From contig JAAUZU010000003.1 in assembly GCA_014804445.1 (NCBI GenBank), positions 1 to 60,656 on the forward strand: a DNA stretch of 60,656 nt. Direction: 5' to 3'. Below the pieces are notes generated by a model. That model ran no database searches, was not told the origin of the DNA, and saw only the letters and a list, made by a program, of their open reading frames with translations. Of this stretch, positions 1 to 7,925 are shown piece after piece. Within the stretch, counting starts at the first letter, position 1. Each line of letters opens with the position of its first letter. A program made the position numbers and the translations under genes. The stretch is from Lachnospiraceae bacterium (GTDB lineage: Bacteria > Bacillota > Clostridia > Lachnospirales > Lachnospiraceae).

Positions 1-2
1 CG

Positions 3-440
3 CGCACATCGGGACACTATGCGGATGAAGCGTTTTACGTTGGTTATGATGCCATTAGGGAAAATGAAATGTATGTGAGCCTTGTGGCATACAACAAATG
101 GAACCGTGAGCATGGGGTAGAAGCAGAGGAACTTACCCTTGCGGACATAGAGGAGTACCTTTCCTCAGAGTACAACGAGGACGGGAGCCTGCGAATCCAG
201 TCAGGATATGAGAACATAAGGGCATATGTGGAATGGTATTATCAGATAGGTGGAGACGAGGTGATTGAGGAGTATTGGAGTGAGTTAGAAAGGCTTCTGA
301 TTATATTTGGAAGAGAAAATCCTAAAATTACAGATAATGATGCCAAAAGTATGACTATAGAACAATTACAGGAGCTAATAAAGAAGAAGGAAGATCCATC
401 CTACGAAATCAACATGGAAATAATGAGGGAGCAGCCATGA
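3..440 (+). CDS. hypothetical protein, 5'-truncated by window edge
   Basis: The reading frame is open from the first bases of the window to a TGA at 438-440, so the gene starts upstream; the first internal ATG at 69 is not evidence of a start. The visible part (about 145 residues) is acidic and soluble, with several Tyr/Trp residues around residues 75-95 and a charged Lys/Glu tail. No signal peptide or membrane segment is seen. I do not recognise the family. It overlaps the next gene by 4 bases (ATGA), so the two are translationally coupled. Confidence 0.7.
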   Translation, partial: RTSGHYADEAFYVGYDAIRENEMYVSLVAYNKWNREHGVEAEELTLADIEEYLSSEYNEDGSLRIQSGYENIRAYVEWYYQIGGDEVIEEYWSELERLLIIFGRENPKITDNDAKSMTIEQLQELIKKKEDPSYEINMEIMREQP

Positions 441-697
441 AAAAGCCATGTAAGAGGTGCCTGCTTTCTGATATGGGAGGGCAGGTGTATGAAGAGAGGA
501 TTGAAAGGCTGCTGGTGCTGATGGATAAGGAGATAAAGGCGGAAGAGGCGCTGTATGAGGAAAGGCTTTCTATTTGCAGGGGCTGTGAAAAACTCTCCGG
601 CGAGGACGCGACGTCCGGAACCTGTCTTGCCTGCGGCTGTTATGTAGAATTGCGGGCGGCGGTGAAAAAGAACCGCTGCCCATATCGCTTCTGGTAA
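437..697 (+). CDS. small Cys-rich protein, DUF6171-like
   Basis: An 86-residue protein with a CKRC pair at residues 5-8, a CRGC pair near 47-50, a CLACGC cluster near 63-68 and one more Cys near the C-terminus. This pattern suggests binding of one or two zinc ions. The middle is a charged helix (residues 17-42). It resembles a short family seen in Clostridia that I recall as DUF6171; no function is known to me. The start is the ATG overlapping the stop of the upstream gene. Its role cannot be read from context. Confidence 0.75.
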   Translation: MKKPCKRCLLSDMGGQVYEERIERLLVLMDKEIKAEEALYEERLSICRGCEKLSGEDATSGTCLACGCYVELRAAVKKNRCPYRFW

Positions 698-727
698 TTG
701 ATGAAACATTCCGGCAGCGGCTTGCTT

Positions 728-756
728 TTGGCAGCAGGGCGTGATAATAGTATACA
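728..756 (+). promoter_or_regulatory. sigma-A promoter for DUF2974 gene
   Basis: TTGGCA at 728-733 and TATACA at 751-756 are separated by 17 bp. Transcription would start near 763, just in front of the DUF2974 gene. An overlapping alternative is TTGCTT (722) with TAATAG (745). Confidence 0.5.
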
Positions 757-780
757 TAAAAAGAAAGGCTGGTGGCAGGC

Positions 781-1902
781 TTGGCGGGTACGATTATTGA
801 ATACATTAAAGAATACGGAGATTATACTTTTTTGGAAAAGCCGATGAATGATGTGGACAGTCTGGCGCTCTGTCAATTCTGTTACCTGAAATTTGACGGC
901 ATGGTTCCGCTGGTGACGGAAAATAGAAAATCAGTTACCATGCAGGAGCTGATGGCACATGAGGATTATGAAAAGCTGTACGCTGACGAGCGGTTTGAAA
1001 AAAACAACAGGGCGCTGTTTGAGGCGATGATACACAGCCGCCGGTTTAAAACCCTGAAAATGAATTGCTATATCAATATTGTGGAAACGGAATGGGAAAC
1101 CCAGTTTTCTGCGATTACTTTTATCTTAGAGGATGGCACCATGTACATTGCTTACCGTGGAACCGATGAAACCATTGTGGGCTGGAAAGAGGATTTTAAC
1201 ATGGCGTTCCAGTCCCCCGTACCGGGACAGGCATATGCGGTAAAATATCTGAACATGGTGACGGGAAAGCTTCACAACCAGTTTTATTTAGGCGGACATT
1301 CCAAGGGCGGGAATCTGGCGATATATGCTGCGCTGAACTGTTCCGAGCAGGTGAGGGAGCGCATCGTGAAAATTTACAGCATGGATGGCCCAGGCTTTCG
1401 CAGGGAGGTGATGGAAGGCTGCCAATATGAGCAGATTGTAGATAAAATCGTTAAAATACTGCCACATTCTTCCTTGATTGGCATGCTTTTTGAAACTTCT
1501 CCTCATGTAAAGGTGGTAGAGAGCAAAACCTTCGGACTTTTGCAGCATGACCCTTATACATGGCTGATAAAAGAGGATGACTTTGTCTGCGTAAAAGGGC
1601 TCTATAAGTCAAGACAGTATAGCAACGAAACGCTGAATCAATGGCTGGAATCGTTGGACGAAAATCAGAGGCGCATTTTTGTGGATACGCTGTATCAGGT
1701 AGTCTCTGCATCCAAGGCAGAGAACCTGATAGAACTTTCCGCAGACTGGAAGAAGAGCATGAACGGCATGATATCGGCGTTAAAAGAAGTGGACGACGAA
1801 ACCAGACAGGCGCTCAGGACGATTATAAAAGCGCTGTTTGACATTGCACTGGAGCGCATGAAGCCTCAGAAGTCAAAGCAGAAGAGAGTGAAAGAAACAT
1901 AG
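781..1902 (+). CDS. DUF2974 / Mbeg1-like alpha/beta hydrolase
   Basis: A 373-residue protein with the lipase-type nucleophile elbow GHSKGGN near residue 175, preceded by a strand with AYRGTD typical of lipase-3-like folds. This matches the DUF2974 (Mbeg1-like) family of Firmicutes. Its substrate is unknown; esterase or lipase activity is inferred from the elbow only. The TTG at 781 is preferred because it gives the usual family N-terminus (M-x-x-I-I-x-Y-I-K-E-Y-G-D-Y). A GTG at 772 is the alternative and sits only 3 bases from AGAAAGG. No signal peptide is visible. The 3' end overlaps the convergent amidotransferase gene by 30 bases. Confidence 0.85.
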   Translation: MAGTIIEYIKEYGDYTFLEKPMNDVDSLALCQFCYLKFDGMVPLVTENRKSVTMQELMAHEDYEKLYADERFEKNNRALFEAMIHSRRFKTLKMNCYINIVETEWETQFSAITFILEDGTMYIAYRGTDETIVGWKEDFNMAFQSPVPGQAYAVKYLNMVTGKLHNQFYLGGHSKGGNLAIYAALNCSEQVRERIVKIYSMDGPGFRREVMEGCQYEQIVDKIVKILPHSSLIGMLFETSPHVKVVESKTFGLLQHDPYTWLIKEDDFVCVKGLYKSRQYSNETLNQWLESLDENQRRIFVDTLYQVVSASKAENLIELSADWKKSMNGMISALKEVDDETRQALRTIIKALFDIALERMKPQKSKQKRVKET

Positions 1903-2526
1903 CAGCTTATCCCCGTCAGGAAAGAGCCGTTCCGGATGCCACTGCACGCCGTAGATGGGGAGCCGGTTGTGAAAGACGGCTTCCGGTACGGGGGAGGGAG
2001 AAGCATACTGGGCGAGTAAAAGTCCCTGACCGAGCTGCCCGATGCACTGATGGTGGGCGCTGTTGACAGTCAGACTGCCGCCATAGAGCACATGCAGAAA
2101 GGTATCATGGACGATGGCGGTATCATGAAACTGATCCCCGTCCTGATACTGATGAAGCGCAGCTTCTTTCATGTGCTGGATGATGGTGCCGCCAAAAAAA
2201 ACATTGATAATCTGCATACCTTTGCAGATTCCGAGTATCGGCTTATGATAGCGCAGAGCCTGTTCCATGGCTTCAAGCTGGATAATGTCCAGTTCTGTGT
2301 CTATATTTTTCGAGCCGTTATTTTTTTGCCCGAAAAAAGCGGGTGTAATATCGCCGCCGCCCGGCAGAAGCATGCCGCTGCAGGAGTGAATCCTGCTTGG
2401 GGAAAGGGTGGTAAGACAGGGAATTCCCAGACGTGTAAGGGCAGCTTCATAGTTTCCGGTGTCCTTTGCGCGTCCGATAATGGCAATTGTACCGCTGTTT
2501 TGCGATTGTAAGCAGTGTTCTGACAT
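1873..2526 (-). CDS. peptidase C26 / class I glutamine amidotransferase-like (gamma-Glu-GABA hydrolase family)
   Basis: A 217-residue class I GATase fold. The nucleophile Cys is in GICKGMQ and the catalytic His/Glu pair in GVQWHPE near the C-terminus. The family (PuuD-like, peptidase C26) hydrolyses gamma-glutamyl amides in polyamine or related degradation; the real substrate is unknown. The ATG at 2526 gives the normal length. The frame stays open further upstream but that stretch lacks family character. A minus-strand TACAAT (2552-2557 on the plus strand as ATTGTA) may be its -10. Its 3' end overlaps the upstream convergent gene by 30 bases. Confidence 0.85.
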   Translation of the reverse strand: MSEHCLQSQNSGTIAIIGRAKDTGNYEAALTRLGIPCLTTLSPSRIHSCSGMLLPGGGDITPAFFGQKNNGSKNIDTELDIIQLEAMEQALRYHKPILGICKGMQIINVFFGGTIIQHMKEAALHQYQDGDQFHDTAIVHDTFLHVLYGGSLTVNSAHHQCIGQLGQGLLLAQYASPSPVPEAVFHNRLPIYGVQWHPERLFPDGDKLLCFFHSLLL

Positions 2527-2640
2527 AAGGTTATCCAAAGTGTTTTCTGCTATTGTATGCGGGAGGATGGGGAAAAATACGTACCCAAATGTGTGGCTGA
2601 GTCGGTGAATCTGCGCATTGGCGATTTTGCCAATTGTGGA

Positions 2641-2669
2641 TTGATACCGCAAATTGGCTGTGATACAAT
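2641..2669 (+). promoter_or_regulatory. sigma-A promoter of the GNAT-HAD-GNAT unit
   Basis: TTGATA at 2641-2646 and TACAAT at 2664-2669 with a 17-bp spacer, about 35 bases before the GNAT start codon. Confidence 0.7.
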
Positions 2670-2703
2670 CAAATCGGTAAATAGGAATTTTCGGAGGAAG
2701 ATT

Positions 2704-3192
2704 ATGAACATCGAACTTAAAGAGCTTACACATGAGGACATTGCACTTGCAAGCAGGATTGACAGGAGCGATATAAGCGAAAATTTTGTCGATAATCTAA
2801 ATACGATCATGGAATATACGGATTATGGAATTGCACATGGTTGTATCGGTCATACTTTTGTTATCAAGAAAAATGATGTGTATATAGGATTGATTATGCT
2901 TGGAGAAGCCATAGAATGGGAAACTGATCCACCGGAAATGAAAAGTGAGCCTTTTTATCGCCTAATGGGGTTTGTTATCGATAAAAAGTATCGTGGAAAA
3001 GGAATCGGTGGTGAGGCATTGGAAATGACAATTGCCGAAGTTTACAAAGATTTCGGAGTTAGACCTATCGCTTTAGGCTGCCATAAAGAAAATGAACCGG
3101 CGGCGAAATTCTACATAAAACACGGATTCAAAAAAACGAAGTATATGGAACAAAATGATATATATTATTTAAGGTATCCTGAAAGAACTTAA
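2704..3192 (+). CDS. GNAT family N-acetyltransferase
   Basis: A 162-residue single-domain acetyltransferase. The acetyl-CoA pyrophosphate loop is visible as KYRGKGIGGEAL (motif A), followed by the motif-B region NEPAAKFYIKHGF. The target amine is unknown. The start at 2704 follows a perfect GGAGG (2693-2697) with 6-base spacing. It is the first gene of a short AT-richer unit (GNAT, HAD, GNAT) with its own promoter. Such small GNATs often modify small molecules or peptides, but nothing here fixes the substrate. Confidence 0.9.
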   Translation: MNIELKELTHEDIALASRIDRSDISENFVDNLNTIMEYTDYGIAHGCIGHTFVIKKNDVYIGLIMLGEAIEWETDPPEMKSEPFYRLMGFVIDKKYRGKGIGGEALEMTIAEVYKDFGVRPIALGCHKENEPAAKFYIKHGFKKTKYMEQNDIYYLRYPERT

Positions 3193-3234
3193 AAATCATC
3201 AAATCACAATCGGGATTTTCAGAGGGAAGTGCTA

Positions 3235-3738
3235 ATGGCGAACATTTTATTTTTAGATGTAGATGGTGTACTCAATTCAAATTTTTGGAATGACAGCCAT
3301 CAAAGAGAAATCAGCGATGGGACATTGATTGATGAAGAAAAAATCAAGCTATTAGCATGCTTAGTGAAAAAAACAAATGCTAAAATAATTCTTCATTCAG
3401 GATGGCGTATCTGGTTTGATTCTGAGTTAAAACCGCTCCGTATAGAAGCAAAGAGACTGGTTGAACTATTAGAAAAAGAAGACTTACACATAGAAGGATT
3501 AACGCCCGACTTAACCACAGAAGAAATTAGAAGAACAAAGAAATTTAGTTTGGTAAAAGGGGAAGAAATTCTTTTATGGTTAAGTTTACATCATGATGTC
3601 GCGGAGTGGGTAGTCCTTGATGATCTTGATTTGCACAACGTTCAAATAGAGCAACACCAAGTGAAGCCTGATCAGACGACGGGATTGACGCTTGCGGATG
3701 TAGAGAAAGCGGTAAAAATATTATTGGGAGGAAATTAA
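3235..3738 (+). CDS. HAD-domain protein, RNA-repair-type (HAD_SAK_2-like)
   Basis: A 167-residue protein opening with LFLDVDGVLN, the HAD motif I with both Asp residues, a motif II-like Ser in ILHSGWR, and motif IV-like Asp pair in VVLDDLD. This arrangement matches the HAD domain found in 'Swiss-army-knife' RNA repair proteins (HAD_SAK_2), here as a stand-alone domain. A phosphatase role is inferred. ATG 3235 follows GAGGG with 8-base spacing; GTG 3229 overlaps the ribosome site and is less likely. It lies 42 bases after the GNAT gene and abuts the next one. Confidence 0.8.
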   Translation: MANILFLDVDGVLNSNFWNDSHQREISDGTLIDEEKIKLLACLVKKTNAKIILHSGWRIWFDSELKPLRIEAKRLVELLEKEDLHIEGLTPDLTTEEIRRTKKFSLVKGEEILLWLSLHHDVAEWVVLDDLDLHNVQIEQHQVKPDQTTGLTLADVEKAVKILLGGN

Positions 3739-4224
3739 ATGATAATTCGGGCCTATGAAGAAAGGGATTTGCAATCAATGATTAAAATATGGAACGAAGT
3801 TGTGGAGGAAGGTATTGCTTTCCCTCAAGAAGAATTACTGGACAATATAACAGGAGCTGATTTTTTTGCTTCGCAAACGTATGTGGCTGTTGCAGAAGAC
3901 GAAAATAACCATGCTATATACGGGCTTTACATACTGCACCCTAACAACATCGGTCGGTGTGGACATATTTGTAATACAAGTTATGCGGTTGGTTCTGAAT
4001 ATAGAGGTCAGCATATTGGTGAACAGCTTGTTCTTGACAGCCTATGTCAAGCGAAGGAGCATGCCTTCAAAATATTACAGTTTAATGCAGTGGTTGAAAG
4101 TAATATCCACGCAAGGCACTTATATGAAAGGCTTGGATTTGTTCAATTGGGAACGATTCCAAATGGTTTCAAAATGAAAGATGGACATTTTGAAAATATC
4201 TGCCCTTATTACCATGAGTTATAA
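3739..4224 (+). CDS. GNAT family N-acetyltransferase
   Basis: A 161-residue acetyltransferase with the CoA-binding loop EYRGQHIGEQLV and the motif-B stretch NIHARHLYERLGF. The start codon directly follows the stop of the HAD gene, with GGAGG at 3727-3731 inside that gene's end, so they are co-translated. It resembles the phosphinothricin/MnaT-like subgroup in its first 20 residues, but a substrate cannot be assigned. Base composition is AT-rich like its neighbours. Confidence 0.88.
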   Translation: MIIRAYEERDLQSMIKIWNEVVEEGIAFPQEELLDNITGADFFASQTYVAVAEDENNHAIYGLYILHPNNIGRCGHICNTSYAVGSEYRGQHIGEQLVLDSLCQAKEHAFKILQFNAVVESNIHARHLYERLGFVQLGTIPNGFKMKDGHFENICPYYHEL

Positions 4225-4276
4225 ATGCCAGCTTATTGGTAAGATGAAGAAATGGAAAGATGTTAACATGCGTTGC

Positions 4277-4305
4277 TTGTAGCAACGGGCAGTTTCTCAC
4301 ATAAT
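4277..4305 (+). promoter_or_regulatory. probable promoter of XRE regulator gene
   Basis: TTGTAG at 4277-4282 and CATAAT at 4300-4305 with a 17-bp spacer, 32 bases before the XRE start codon. Confidence 0.45.
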
Positions 4306-4337
4306 GGTGTTGACTGAAAGAAAGGAGGTCATACCTA

Positions 4338-4847
4338 ATGTTAAACGAAAACATTAAAGCAATTAGAAAATCAAAAGGACTTTCGCAAGAAGAGCTTGCT
4401 ATCAAACTGAATGTGGTGCGACAAACACTCTCTAAATGGGAGCGAGGGCTGTCAGTTCCCGATTCTGATATGTTGATTTGTATATCAGAGGTGCTTGAAA
4501 CACCCGTAAGCACTTTGCTTGGAGAAACTGTTATGGAATCGAAGGTTGATGACTTAAAAGTGATTGCCGAAAAACTGGAGATTATAAACTTACAGCTCGC
4601 AAAAAGAGAGATTACGAGACGAAAAATGTTTCATTGGCTATTTATCTTATTGGGTGTGGTCATAGTAATGATTTTTGCGGCCTTAACAGTATTAAACAGT
4701 CCTTATCTGGGTTGGAATTTTAGTGACCCGGAAACCGCCGTTGCCGGAGCAGTTTTTCACGCATTTGAATGGCTGTTTGTCAGGTCAGCGCCGATTATCC
4801 TCATAGTGGCAATCGTCGGAATTTTTTTAACACGGAAGAAAGTATAA
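4338..4847 (+). CDS. membrane-anchored XRE-family regulator
   Basis: A 169-residue protein. Residues 5-60 form an XRE helix-turn-helix (IRKSKGLSQEELAIKL, then VVRQTLSKWERG). A linker helix follows, then two hydrophobic segments near residues 98-116 and 148-164. DNA binding plus membrane anchoring suggests a small one-component regulator of the type that precedes membrane genes in Clostridia. A very strong AAAGGAGG lies at 4320-4327. It is followed after 33 bases by the interrupted hydrolase gene, its likely partner. Confidence 0.88.
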   Translation: MLNENIKAIRKSKGLSQEELAIKLNVVRQTLSKWERGLSVPDSDMLICISEVLETPVSTLLGETVMESKVDDLKVIAEKLEIINLQLAKREITRRKMFHWLFILLGVVIVMIFAALTVLNSPYLGWNFSDPETAVAGAVFHAFEWLFVRSAPIILIVAIVGIFLTRKKV

Positions 4848-4880
4848 AATGTTACATCGTTGATACGGAGGTGAAAAAGT

Positions 4881-5753
4881 TTGAAGCTTATTTGCATTAT
4901 CATCGTAGTATTCGTGCTTGTCATTATTGTATGCTCTCTGATTCTGAACAGAATCATGTTTCAAACGGTGAAAACTGTGAATCAACAGAATTGTCATGAG
5001 CAATATGCAGATAAAAATTCACGAATCAGCTTCAAAAGTGGAAAGAATCTATTAAACGGCTATATATACGGAGCTGAAAATAAAGCGGGAATCGTTATAA
5101 TATCACATGGAATGGGCGTGACATCCGATTATTATATTCCGGAAGTATTATGGCTGGTGGAACATGGATATATGGTCATGGCATTTGATAATACAGCGTA
5201 TCGGGATAATCAGGGACGCTTTTGCGGAATATCGCAGGCAGTCTATGATTTGAGAGCAGCTATCCGGTATGCAGAACAATACGGACTTCCCATCACATTA
5301 TTCGGACATAGCATGGGAGGATATGCGGTTTGAGCGGTTTTGAATTATGCTGATGTGACTGTTGACAGAGTAGTTTCGGTTGCCGGGTTTGCCTCCATCA
5401 GGGAGATGATGCATTTTTACGCTATTACGAATATCAAGAAGTTTTCTTCCCTTATTGAGTTATTGATTCTGATTGCACAGTTCATCTGCTTTGGAAAAGT
5501 GAACAAATTTAGTGCAATTGACGGAATCAATAAGTCCGACGGTAAGATTGTGATTGCCCAGGGAAAGAACGATAAAGAGGTGTTATGCGATACGGTAAGT
5601 ATTTATAGTAAACAAGAGGTTCTTCGAAAATCCAATGTGCAGTATCTTTTATTTGATGATGGAATTCGCAGCACGCATATGGGGATTGTCAGAGGTGAAG
5701 CGGATGAAATGATTAACGAGAGTTTGCTGAGAAAAGTGATAGCGGATACGTGA
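4881..5753 (+). pseudogene. alpha/beta hydrolase interrupted by one in-frame TGA
   Basis: A TTG start (4881) behind GGAGGTG opens a protein with an N-terminal membrane anchor (residues 2-20), then an alpha/beta hydrolase core with SHGMG (oxyanion region), FGHSMGG (nucleophile Ser) and, near the end, a candidate Asp and a His in STHMG. At 5331-5333 a TGA stops the frame right after GHSMGGYAV; translation continues in the same frame as AVLNYAD and on to 5753, about 290 codons in all. No frameshift or other stop is present. A TCA-to-TGA change would explain it (Ser fits the position). Either a recent nonsense mutation, readthrough, or a sequencing error. Confidence 0.85.
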
Positions 5754-5787
5754 TTCAGGCAATTTATCGGAAGTTTTCTGAAACAGG

Positions 5788-5816
5788 TAGACAAAAGAAT
5801 AAATTTATTATAAAAT
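5788..5816 (+). promoter_or_regulatory. promoter for T-box leader / MetRS
   Basis: TAGACA at 5788-5793 and TAAAAT at 5811-5816 with a 17-bp spacer. Transcription would begin near 5823, at the start of the T-box leader. Confidence 0.5.
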
Positions 5817-5822
5817 ACAAAA

Positions 5823-6117
5823 ATAATACAAAGGCGATGAAGAGAAGAGTAGATAGTTAGATATGTTACAGAGAGTCTGTGCAGGTGAGAGCAGATACAG
5901 AAGGAACTATTGAAAATGGTCTCGGAGCTGCGTACCGAAGCTGTTTAGCCAAGGCTACGACGGGTGCACCCGTTACAGTGACAGGCTATCGATGAATCAT
6001 TTCTCGTCCGTAGTCGATAAGGTCTATATCGTGAGGTATAGATAAATTTAGGGTGGTAACACGAAGCAATTGCTCTCGTCCCTGAAAAAGAAATTTTTCA
6101 GAGAGGAGGGCTTTTTT
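5823..6117 (+). promoter_or_regulatory. T-box riboswitch, methionine type
   Basis: A T-box leader that senses uncharged tRNA and controls the synthetase gene behind it. The conserved T-box sequence is at 6048-6064 (TAGGGTGGTAACACGAAG-like), followed by a terminator hairpin. Upstream, Stem I contains the AGAGAG and GGTGAGAGC elements, and an ATG triplet at 5916-5918 in the expected specifier region fits a tRNA-Met specifier. The specifier assignment is from position and the downstream gene; a folded model was not computed. Confidence 0.9.
6072..6117 (+). terminator. T-box attenuator terminator
   Basis: The arms CCCTGAAAAA and TTTTTCAG with a GAAA loop, extended by GAGAGGAGGGC, precede a run of six T. 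It would be replaced by the antiterminator when uncharged tRNA binds. Confidence 0.85.
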
Positions 6118-6192
6118 AATACAGAAAACCAAATGATTTTGAAATGCTAAAAACCAAGTTATCCCTAAAATGTAAGAAATGAGGTATGTAAA

Positions 6193-7815
6193 ATGAAAAA
6201 TATTTTAATCGGAGGAGCATGGCCATATGCAAATGGCTCATTGCATATCGGCCATATTGCAGGTCTGTTACCTGGTGATGTATTGGCAAGATATCACAGG
6301 GCTCTTGGAGATAATGTGTATTTTGTGTCAGGAAGTGACTGCCACGGTACTCCCGTTGCGATTCGTGCAAAACAAGAAAACAGAACCCCACAGGAAATCA
6401 GCGACATCTATCATGAAGAATTTGTGCAATGCTTTCAAAAGTTGGGCTTCAGTTATGATGTCTATACCAAAACATCATCCGACGCGCACAAGAGTTTTGT
6501 ACAAGGATTTCATAAAAGGCTCTATGAAAGCCAATATGTTTATGAAAAGGAAACGCCACAGGCATACTGCGAAAATTGTGATACTTTTCTGGCTGACCGC
6601 TTTGTACTGGGAAAGTGTCCTAAATGCGGAAAAGATACACGAGGCGACCAATGTGATTTCTGTGGTACCGTACTTGAACCGGAAAATCTGATAGAACCCA
6701 TTTGCGCAATCTGTAAAAAAACGATAGGATTCAGGAAATCAAAGCATTTATATATTGCGATTACCAAACTGCAAAGTGAGTTAAGAGATCTGGTCATTCG
6801 CCATCCCGAATGGAGAAAAAATGCGATAGCATTTACAAACAGATATATAGACGACGGATTAAGAGATCGTGCTTTGACAAGAGATTTGGAATGGGGAATC
6901 AAAGTTCCGAAAGACGGATACGAGAACAAAACAATCTATATATGGGCAGAAAATGTATTGGGATATTTATCCGCAAGCAAAATTGCAGCAGAAGAAAGAG
7001 GGGCAGATTTTGATGCGCTTTGGGGAAAAGATGCCAAACACTATTATGTACATGGAAAAGATAATATTCCGTTTCACACAATTATATTACCCGCTCTTTT
7101 ACTGGCAAATGATAAGACAAAGCATTTGCCTGACCGGATAATATCAAGTGAATATTTGACGCTTGAGGGAAGGAAAATCTCCACAAGTCAAAATTATGCT
7201 ATCTGGGTGAAAGATTTGTTAGATAACTATGAAGCAGACTCCATTCGTTACTTTTTTCTGGCGAATGGACCGGAAAAAAAAGATGCTGACTTTTCGTGGA
7301 GAGAATATGTAAACAGTCATAATGGAGAGCTGCTGGGGGCATATGGAAACTTTATAAATCGTTCCTTGACTTTTATCACAAAATATTATGGTGGCATTGT
7401 TCCGCAAGGAAAAAACAATCCGATTCTGAACAAGCAAATAGAGGAACTATTTGTGAAGGTTGGTAAACAGATAGAGGACGGAACTTTTAGAGATGCTCTT
7501 GATACCATATTTGGATTCATTCGAAATGCAAATAAGTTTTTTGATACAGAACAGCCTTGGATTACCAGAACCACTGATGCCGCTGCATGTGAGAATACAT
7601 TGTATCAATGCGTGCAAATCATTGCAAATCTGGCTGTATTGCTTTATCCGTTTTTACCATTTTCCTCTGCAAAAGTATGCAATTGGCTGAATATAGACAG
7701 CAAGTGGGAAAAACATTCTGTTTCCGCGGGTTGTATTCTTCCTAAGATAGAGGTTTTGTTTCAAAGAATAGACAAGAAAGTAATTGAAATGGAAACGGAA
7801 AAATTGCAAAAATAG
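6193..7815 (+). CDS. metG: methionyl-tRNA synthetase, archaeal-like second type (MetRS2-like)
   Basis: A 540-residue class I synthetase that charges tRNA-Met. HIGH is at residues 18-21. Four CxxC pairs between about residues 126 and 178 form a double zinc knuckle. The KMSKS loop is KISTS near residue 326, followed by QNYAIW, as in archaeal-type MetRS rather than the common KMSKS form. The C-terminal tRNA-binding (EMAP/Arc1p-like) domain is absent. This form occurs as a second MetRS in some Firmicutes, where it can give resistance to MetRS inhibitors; whether it is the only MetRS here cannot be told. It is driven by the T-box leader. Confidence 0.93.
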   Translation: MKNILIGGAWPYANGSLHIGHIAGLLPGDVLARYHRALGDNVYFVSGSDCHGTPVAIRAKQENRTPQEISDIYHEEFVQCFQKLGFSYDVYTKTSSDAHKSFVQGFHKRLYESQYVYEKETPQAYCENCDTFLADRFVLGKCPKCGKDTRGDQCDFCGTVLEPENLIEPICAICKKTIGFRKSKHLYIAITKLQSELRDLVIRHPEWRKNAIAFTNRYIDDGLRDRALTRDLEWGIKVPKDGYENKTIYIWAENVLGYLSASKIAAEERGADFDALWGKDAKHYYVHGKDNIPFHTIILPALLLANDKTKHLPDRIISSEYLTLEGRKISTSQNYAIWVKDLLDNYEADSIRYFFLANGPEKKDADFSWREYVNSHNGELLGAYGNFINRSLTFITKYYGGIVPQGKNNPILNKQIEELFVKVGKQIEDGTFRDALDTIFGFIRNANKFFDTEQPWITRTTDAAACENTLYQCVQIIANLAVLLYPFLPFSSAKVCNWLNIDSKWEKHSVSAGCILPKIEVLFQRIDKKVIEMETEKLQK

Positions 7816-7841
7816 TGGTAGGAAAAAAGCCTGTTATCTTG

Positions 7842-7896
7842 TATAATGAGAATAGTGGCCGGACAGGGGACAATTGTATCTGTCTCTCTGTCCGGC
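7842..7896 (+). promoter_or_regulatory. -10 box and 5'-UTR hairpin of the fucosidase gene
   Basis: TATAAT at 7842-7847 has no good -35 at 17 bp. Just after the expected start point, GCCGGACAG (7858-7866) and CTGTCCGGC (7888-7896) form a perfect 9-bp stem around a 21-base loop. There is no T run, so it is not a standard terminator; it may be an operator or a 5' mRNA stem. Confidence 0.5.
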
Positions 7897-7925
7897 AGTA
7901 AACGTGAAGGGTGGTATATTTGATT

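Noticed and set aside
5331..5333. TGA as a selenocysteine codon
   Set aside because: It is not at a catalytic position, Ser is the expected residue, and no SECIS-like hairpin follows directly.
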